Positions 60,011 to 64,000 of a stretch of 64,000 bases of DNA are shown in pieces. Positions within the stretch are counted from its first letter, which is position 1; every line of letters begins with the position of its first letter. This DNA comes from Sphingomonas sp. (lineage in GTDB: Bacteria; Pseudomonadota; Alphaproteobacteria; Sphingomonadales; Sphingomonadaceae). The stretch covers positions 62,001 to 126,000 of the forward strand of contig QFPK01000004.1 of NCBI GenBank assembly GCA_003248865.1. The letters are read 5' to 3'. A program made the translations under genes and the position numbers. Under the pieces are notes generated by a model. It was not told the DNA's origin. It did no database searches and was given only the letters and a program-made list of their open reading frames with translations.

Positions 60011-60240
60011 GCCTCCGGCGGGCAGGGAAATGATTTCCCTGCACCCTCTACATTGGCGTTGTGCGCTGCTTTGATGTGGCGTGCGCGACTTTGTTTGATT
60101 GCCTGCGGCGCTTGGGCTTGCTGGCGCCGCAGGCAGTAAATCTCACCGTCAGCGCAACCTAATCGTGTAGCCTTCTAATGTGGGTGCAGGGAGATCATCT
60201 CCCTGCCGGGGGAGTTTGAGGGGGCAGCGCCCCCTCAACC
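60011..60240 (+). repeat. Dispersed hairpin repeat R1, copy 5
   Basis: The left end GCCTCCGGCGGG is intact; the right inverted end is absent. Hairpins are: A, GCAGGGAAATGATTTCCCTGC; B, TGCCTGCGGCGC with GCGCCGCAGGCA; C, GCAGGGAGAT with ATCTCCCTGC; D, TGAGGGGGC with GCCCCCTCA. The copy lies between the convergent ends of aroC and the acidic protein gene. Confidence 0.85.
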
Positions 60241-60258
60241 CAGACCCAACCGCGCGTC

Positions 60259-60648
60259 CTACTCGTCCGCGCTCAGATCGTCTTCGCCCCAGTCGCTGTC
60301 CAGGTCGGACATGGCGCTGTCGAGATCTTCGATATTGTCGATCTCGTCGTCGCCCGGGTCGGTGTCGCCCAATATGTCTTCCTCGTCGTCATGCATCGGC
60401 TCGCCTTCGAAGGCGCTGTTGTCGATGATGCCGCTGTTCACCATGTCGCGCATGTGATCGACGAGATCCTGCGGTTCATTGGAGTCGAACTCGGTCGGGT
60501 CGCCGGGGCCCTTCTCGCTGTCTGAGAGGGATGGGCCGGGGTTTCGGGCGTCGTCGGCGACGTCCTGTGCCTGCGGGCCGTCGTCCTGTTCGTTGTTGTG
60601 GGCTTCGGGGGCTTCGTCGTCGTCGCCCGGCCGGGGTCCGGATGCCAT
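60259..60648 (-). CDS. Highly acidic hypothetical protein
   Basis: This 129-residue protein is about one third Asp and Glu and has a single Lys. It has no clear fold: EDILGDTDPGDDEIDNIEDL is typical of its C-terminal half, with a short helix-like NEPQDLVDHMRDMVNSGIID in the middle. It is likely disordered and soluble. The gene starts 13 bases after the DUF4870-like membrane gene with a GGGAG site directly in the gap, so it is expressed from the same transcript. No family is recognised. Confidence 0.65.
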   Translation of the reverse strand: MASGPRPGDDDEAPEAHNNEQDDGPQAQDVADDARNPGPSLSDSEKGPGDPTEFDSNEPQDLVDHMRDMVNSGIIDNSAFEGEPMHDDEEDILGDTDPGDDEIDNIEDLDSAMSDLDSDWGEDDLSADE

Positions 60649-60661
60649 GGCTGTTTCTCCC

Positions 60662-61027
60662 TCAGACGAACCAGGTCGTCACATTCTGCACGGGTTCATG
60701 CTTCTGGGCGGCCAGCAGGCTCTTGATGGCGCGGGCCGCGAACCACACGGCGACCAGCGGGAACAGGGCCCATGCCAGCAGCCCCAGGGTGAAGATGGAG
60801 CCGACCAGCGCCACGAACGACCAGACGAAGCCGATCCAGAAGGTGCGGATATGGTAGCGGAAGTGGCTGTCCTGCCAGCTTTCGTGCGTCTCGCCGTTCC
60901 ATACATAGGCCAGGATCACGCCGATGATGGAGGTGATGCCCGCCAGGAAGCTGCCCACATAGAGCAGGCTGATGATGGTGGGCCGGTTCATGTCGAAATC
61001 GTTGGTGGGGGTGGGTTCGGTTGCCAA
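60662..61027 (-). CDS. DUF4870-like membrane protein
   Basis: This is a 121-residue protein with three hydrophobic segments: IISLLYVGSFLAGITSIIGV, WIGFVWSFVALVGSIFTLGL and LLAWALFPLVAVWFAARAIK, with WQDSHFRYHIRTFWIG between the first two, the pattern of DUF4870 proteins. The start is a TTG at 61027 with AGGAGGG 4 bases upstream, which is stronger than ATG 60991. It is divergent from rnpB, sharing a short promoter region. Confidence 0.7.
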   Translation of the reverse strand: MATEPTPTNDFDMNRPTIISLLYVGSFLAGITSIIGVILAYVWNGETHESWQDSHFRYHIRTFWIGFVWSFVALVGSIFTLGLLAWALFPLVAVWFAARAIKSLLAAQKHEPVQNVTTWFV

Positions 61028-61055
61028 GGTGCCCTCCTGTTGCAGACCCGCATCC

Positions 61056-61092
61056 TTGACCTTTTCGCGAGGGGGGCACAAGTGAAAGCGGT
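61056..61092 (+). promoter_or_regulatory. Putative rnpB promoter
   Basis: TTGACC at 61056 sits 17 bases upstream of a weak -10-like CAAGTG, and transcription would begin near 61091-61093, at the 5' base of the P1 stem. The region also overlaps the upstream DNA of the DUF4870-like gene. Confidence 0.3.
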
Positions 61093-61470
61093 GCCAGAGG
61101 CTTGGGCGGCCGCGTCCCCGCAAGGGGTCGAGGAAAGTCCGGGCTCCAAGGATTGACGGTGGCGGGTAACGCCCGCCGGGGGTGACCCCAGGGACAGTGC
61201 CACAGAAAGCAGACCGCCTTCCGGCCTTTCGGGGTGGAGGCAAGGTCGAAAGGGTGCGGCAAGAGCGCACCGCGCGGCTGGCAACAGGCGCGGCACGGCA
61301 AACCCCACCGGGAGCAAGACCGAATAGGCGCGCGGCGCTCTGCTTCGGCAGGGCAGGCCTGATCCGGCTGACGCGTGCGGGTTGGTTGCTGGAGATGCGT
61401 GGCGACACGCATCCGAGATGAATGGTCGCCACCCGAAAGGGAACAGAACCCGGCTTACAGAGCCTCTGGC
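61093..61470 (+). ncRNA. rnpB: RNase P RNA, type A
   Basis: This is the catalytic RNA of RNase P, which trims tRNA 5' ends. The P1 stem pairs GCCAGAGGCT (61093) exactly with AGCCTCTGGC (61461). The conserved core includes GAGGAAAGTCCGGGCTC, ACAGTGCCACAGAAA, AAACCCCACCGGGAGCAAGA, AGACCGAATAGG and AACAGAACCCGGCTTACAG. The size of about 378 bases is normal for alphaproteobacteria. An R2 repeat begins 13 bases after the 3' end. Confidence 0.95.
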
Positions 61471-61482
61471 ACGCCGAAGGCG

Positions 61483-61705
61483 GCTGGCACCAAGGCGCAG
61501 CCTTGGCTGCCAGACTCGCCGCAGGCGCGGCCGGCTGAGTCGTGGCCCTCAGGCCACGGCCAGTCCGACGAGTCCGGCTTTGCCGGACTTTTTTCTTTTC
61601 TTTCTGTCGCGCCAAAGGCCGCGAGTCCTCCTCCCCGGCCTTCACCTGCGAGCGGGGGGGGGGAAGAAAGCGCAAGCGGACTCGGCGGCTTGGCCGCCGG
61701 CCGCG
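61483..61705 (+). repeat. Dispersed terminator-type repeat R2, copy b
   Basis: The copy follows rnpB in the sense orientation. Hairpin 1 is CCAAGGC-GCA-GCCTTGG and hairpin 2 is CGTGGCC-CTCA-GGCCACG; the terminator hairpin follows. After a GGGGG-rich stretch comes the tail GGACTCGGCGGCTTGGCCGCC, as in copy a. Hairpin arms differ from copy a, but pairing is kept. Confidence 0.85.
61571..61600 (+). terminator. Intrinsic terminator of rnpB within R2 copy b
   Basis: AGTCCGGC-TTT-GCCGGACT is followed by TTTTTTCTTTTC. It is the best terminator in the window and lies 100 bases after the mature 3' end of rnpB. Confidence 0.85.
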
Positions 61706-61731
61706 TGGAACATGCGCATAACCAGATCGGT

Positions 61732-61747
61732 TGTTCCACGTGGAACA
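61732..61747. other. parS-like centromere site
   Basis: TGTTCCACGTGGAACA is a perfect 16-bp palindrome that fits the chromosomal ParB-binding consensus TGTTnCACGTGnAACA, in a form used in alphaproteobacteria. Half-sites flank it at about 61704 (GCGTGGAACA) and 61805 (TGTTCCACG). No other full match was seen in the window. It would load ParB and suggests the locus is close to the replication origin; parA and parB are not in the window. Confidence 0.75.
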
Positions 61748-61883
61748 TCGCCCTACACTGCAAGATCAACGGCTTGCGTGTAGGAGCTGTAGGATTTGTA
61801 GGATTTGTTCCACGGCTGGCGCGCGCGGATGGGCCGGCCGCGCGGTTGAACCGCGCGAGTCCGGCTGGAGAGGAAGGAAGGTA

Positions 61884-61984
61884 GAAAGAGGTCCGGCGAA
61901 GCCGGACTCGTCGGACTGATCGGCGATAGAGATCGCCGACTCAGCCGGCCGGGCACTGCGCGCTAGTCACAGCCGCGCTTGGCC
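61884..61984 (-). repeat. Dispersed terminator-type repeat R2, copy c
   Basis: The copy abuts the ndk stop and points the same way as ndk. It has hairpin TCGGCGAT with ATCGCCGA, then GTCCGGC-TTC-GCCGGAC followed by CTCTTTC on the minus strand. Hairpin 1 is eroded. This is the likely ndk terminator. Confidence 0.75.
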
Positions 61985-62407
61985 TCAGCCAACAACTTCT
62001 TCCGGCTTGAAGAAGAACGCGATCTCGATCGCCGCATTCTCTTCGGAATCCGAACCATGCACCGAGTTCGCCTCGATGCTCTCGGCCAGTTCCTTGCGGA
62101 TGGTGCCCGCGTCGGCATTCGCCGGGTTGGTCGCGCCCATCACCTTGCGGTTCAGCGCCACGGCGTCTTCGCCTTCCAGCACCTGCACCACCACCGGGCC
62201 GGAGGTCATGAAGGCCACCAGATCGTTGAAGAAGGGGCGCTCGGCATGGACGCCGTAGAAACCTTCGGCCTGCGCCTTCGTCATGTGGATGCGCTTGGAC
62301 GCGACGACACGAAGACCGGCTTCTTCCAGCATGGTCGTCACCTTGCCGGTGATGTTGCGACGCGTGGCGTCGGGCTTGATGATCGAGAAGGTCCGGGTCA
62401 CGGCCAT
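61985..62407 (-). CDS. ndk: Nucleoside diphosphate kinase
   Basis: This 140-residue kinase transfers phosphate between nucleotides through a phosphohistidine. It begins AVTRTFSIIKPDATRRNITG, and the active-site histidine lies in SIEANSVHGSDSEENAAIEI near residue 117 (family signature N-x-x-H-G-S-D). It ends with AFFFKPEEVVG. The sequence is full length and strongly conserved. An R2 repeat lies directly after the stop. Confidence 0.97.
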   Translation of the reverse strand: MAVTRTFSIIKPDATRRNITGKVTTMLEEAGLRVVASKRIHMTKAQAEGFYGVHAERPFFNDLVAFMTSGPVVVQVLEGEDAVALNRKVMGATNPANADAGTIRKELAESIEANSVHGSDSEENAAIEIAFFFKPEEVVG

Positions 62408-62502
62408 TTGAGAATTCCTGTGCTTTGCGGGGAAATTTGGCGGCGGCCTTTAGCCGAGCGTGGTGCAGCGCACAAGGGTTGGACCATGGTTGAGGTGGAG
62501 AT

Positions 62503-62620
62503 GCGCGGCCGCCGGCAAAGCCGGACTCGTCGGACGGGTTCGTCGGGCTGATGCCCTCCGCCCCGCCGGCCGCGCCTTCGGCGAGTCTGCGAGTTAAGGC
62601 TGCGCCTTAATCGCAGCCGC
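62503..62620 (-). repeat. Dispersed terminator-type repeat R2, copy d
   Basis: The copy starts right after the HNH gene stop, in the sense orientation. Hairpin 1 is TTAAGGC with GCCTTAA, extended by CTGCGA with TCGCAG. The same GGGCATCAGCCC spacer as copy a follows, then a shortened CCGGC-TTT-GCCGG hairpin without a T-tract. Confidence 0.8.
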
Positions 62621-63226
62621 CTATGGCTCGAGCTCCGTATCCCAATACAGATAATCCCGCCACGTCTCATGGCAGTAATGCGGCGGGAAACCCCGGCCAT
62701 TCTCCTGCAACTGATGCGCCGTCGGCTGCACAGGGCGGTTGCGGGGCAGCATATGCGCCTCGGCGGGGGTGCGGCCGCCTTTCCTCAGGTTGCAGGGCGC
62801 GCAGGCCGTGGTGACATTCTGCCAGGTCGTGCGCCCGCCATAGGCGCGCGGCACCACATGATCGAAGGTGAGTTCATGGCCTGAGCCGCAATATTGGCAC
62901 TGGAAGCGGTCCCGAAGGAACAGGTTGAAGCGGGTGAAGGCCGGATTTTGGCTGGGCTTCACATATTGCCGGAGCGCGACGACGCTGGGCAGTCGCATGG
63001 CGATGCGGGGGGAGCGGATCTCCCGGTCATATTGGGCGATCACGTCCACCCGTTCCAGGAAGGCGGCCTTCACTGCATCCTGCCAGCTCCACAGGCTGAG
63101 CGGATAATAGCTGAGCGGGGTGTAATCCGCGTTCAGCACCAGCGCCGGGCAGGCCTGCGGGCTCTGCCATCGGCCGCCGTCATGCTCGGGTCGCCACCTG
63201 TCCTGGATCACATCGGGATGGTACAT
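62621..63226 (-). CDS. HNH endonuclease family protein
   Basis: This 201-residue protein has an HNH domain with zinc knuckle cysteines: RFQCQYCGSGHELTFDHVVP carries CxxC and the HNH catalytic histidine, and TTACAPCNLRKGGRTPAEAH the second CxxC. The N-terminal part (CPALVLNADYTPLSYYPLSL; WSWQDAVKAAFLERVDVI) matches a family of HNH proteins widespread in proteobacteria whose role is unknown. AAGGAGCGG precedes ATG 63226; a 110-residue extension is rejected. It is divergent from gluQRS. Confidence 0.88.
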   Translation of the reverse strand: MYHPDVIQDRWRPEHDGGRWQSPQACPALVLNADYTPLSYYPLSLWSWQDAVKAAFLERVDVIAQYDREIRSPRIAMRLPSVVALRQYVKPSQNPAFTRFNLFLRDRFQCQYCGSGHELTFDHVVPRAYGGRTTWQNVTTACAPCNLRKGGRTPAEAHMLPRNRPVQPTAHQLQENGRGFPPHYCHETWRDYLYWDTELEP

Positions 63227-63386
63227 CGCCGCCGCTCCTTGTCTTTCGGAGCAGGCCTGAAGAGCCACCATCCCTATCGCACGTCGGGCAGCCGCTTTCA
63301 CGCCTGCGCTTTGTCGAGCGCCCCTATACCAGAGGCTGTATGTCGCGTGTATGACAGCACCAGATATTGTTGAGGTCAAGCGCGAG

Positions 63387-64000
63387 ATGCAGCCCACCGA
63401 CATTGTATCCCGTTTCGCGCCATCGCCCAGCGGGTTGTTGCATCTGGGGCACGGCTTTTCCGCCGTGCTGGGGGAGCGACTGGCGCGGAAATCGGGGGGC
63501 CGCTGGCTGCTGAGGATCGAGGATATCGACAGCACGCGCTGCCGACCCGAATTCATCGACGCTATTCACGCCGATCTGGGCTGGCTGGGGCTGAGGCCGG
63601 ATGCCGTCTCCGTGCAGAGCGATCGGCGCAGCTGCCATGAGGCGGCACTGGCGCGGCTGACGGAGATGGGGCTGACCTATCCCTGTTTCTGCACCCGGGC
63701 GGATATTGCGGCGGCTGCCGCTGCGCCGCATCGCGCGCAGCCGCTGTATCCGGGAACCTGCCGGGGCCTTTCAGCGGCGGAGGCGGCGTTGCGCGCCGCC
63801 ACGCGCGATCCGGCGATCCGGCTGGATGTCGCCAAAGCGGCGGCGCTGGCGGGGCCGCTCGGCTGGATTGAGGCAGGGCGGGGTGAGCAGCCGGCTGATC
63901 CGCTGGCTGGCGGCGATATCGTGCTGGCGCGCAAGGATATCGGTGTCGGCTACATGCTTTCCTGCGTGGTGGACGATGCGGCGGACGGGGTGACGGACGT
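63387..64000 (+). CDS. gluQRS: Glutamyl-Q tRNA(Asp) synthetase, N-terminal part
   Basis: This protein transfers glutamate onto queuosine of tRNA-Asp. It is a paralogue of glutamyl-tRNA synthetase without the anticodon domain. The visible 205 codons run off the right edge. They have IVSRFAPSPSGLLHLGHGFS (the HIGH-type motif), WLLRIEDIDSTR, the zinc-type CFCTRADI...YPGTC arrangement and DIVLARKDIGVGYMLSCVVD. An in-frame ATG at 63351 would add 12 residues. The ATG at 63387 is preferred for family fit. Confidence 0.9.
   Translation, partial: MQPTDIVSRFAPSPSGLLHLGHGFSAVLGERLARKSGGRWLLRIEDIDSTRCRPEFIDAIHADLGWLGLRPDAVSVQSDRRSCHEAALARLTEMGLTYPCFCTRADIAAAAAAPHRAQPLYPGTCRGLSAAEAALRAATRDPAIRLDVAKAAALAGPLGWIEAGRGEQPADPLAGGDIVLARKDIGVGYMLSCVVDDAADGVTD

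Noticed and set aside
61182..61421. Small open frames inside rnpB
   Set aside because: The stretch is structural RNA with conserved RNase P core and a perfect P1 stem.
61375..61956. Small open frames across the R2 repeats and the parS region
   Set aside because: The frames are repeat-derived and low complexity, and none has a convincing start or a family match.
1..64000. Search for CRISPR arrays, tRNA genes and phage or plasmid modules
   Set aside because: No regularly spaced direct repeats, no tRNA-like T-loop with matching acceptor stem, and no integrase, capsid or replication genes were seen.

Overview
The window is high-GC, gene-dense chromosomal DNA from an alphaproteobacterium, most likely a member of the Sphingomonadales. 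The basis is inference from gene content: a TonB receptor beside sulfur-type genes, MmcB, a phaB-type reductase, a sphingomonad-style periplasmic protein with an ERYRIPKDIRE motif, type A rnpB and a 16-bp alphaproteobacterial parS palindrome. I could not place the genus. No tRNA, rRNA, CRISPR array, transposase or phage module is visible. Most genes have purine-rich ribosome binding sites, and several use TTG starts (hemH, a glutathione transferase, the Sel1 gene, the DUF4870-like gene).

Layout. 1-7.8 kb: start of a Bcr/CflA exporter, glutaryl-CoA dehydrogenase, a split Alg14/Alg13-type glycosyltransferase, a Tat-exported molybdenum hydroxylase, ferrochelatase, an acetoacetyl-CoA reductase, a ribbon-helix-helix protein and a NUDIX hydrolase. 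7.8-15.3 kb: two secreted beta/gamma-crystallin-like proteins, an alkylsulfatase, pantothenate kinase, and a TonB receptor / DUF2292 / hydrolase operon that looks like sulfur-source scavenging. 15.5-26 kb: a JmjC-like cupin, an amidase, an unusual D-aminoacylase-family protein, a thioesterase, a TrmH-type methyltransferase, an AlkA-type glycosylase, a ferredoxin and MmcB. 26-38 kb: ftsH, an exported cytochrome c with an exported KatG, a BaiN-like flavoprotein, a qorB/HxlR divergent pair, a thiolase-like protein, an AT-rich Sel1 gene and a serine hydrolase. 38-54 kb: two YbjN-like proteins with holC and pepA, pyrC, ygfZ, a GST, a TetR/SDR pair with visible operators, and a long minus-strand run argH-lptM-lysA-galU-cysG-like-citE. 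54-64 kb: pdxH, a CbpA-like DnaJ protein, a YihY protein, fabI, aroC, rnpB, a parS-like site, ndk, an HNH endonuclease and the start of gluQRS.

The most unusual signal is non-coding. Two dispersed repeat families are built of hairpins whose arms change in compensatory pairs between copies. Family R1 has five clear copies plus relics, and complete copies have 12-bp inverted ends. It abuts a stop codon every time. Family R2 has four copies, each placed directly after the 3' end of a gene (phaB, rnpB, ndk, HNH) in the sense orientation, and it carries a terminator-like hairpin. R2 looks like a dispersing transcription terminator. The rnpB-ndk interval also holds the parS palindrome between two R2 copies.
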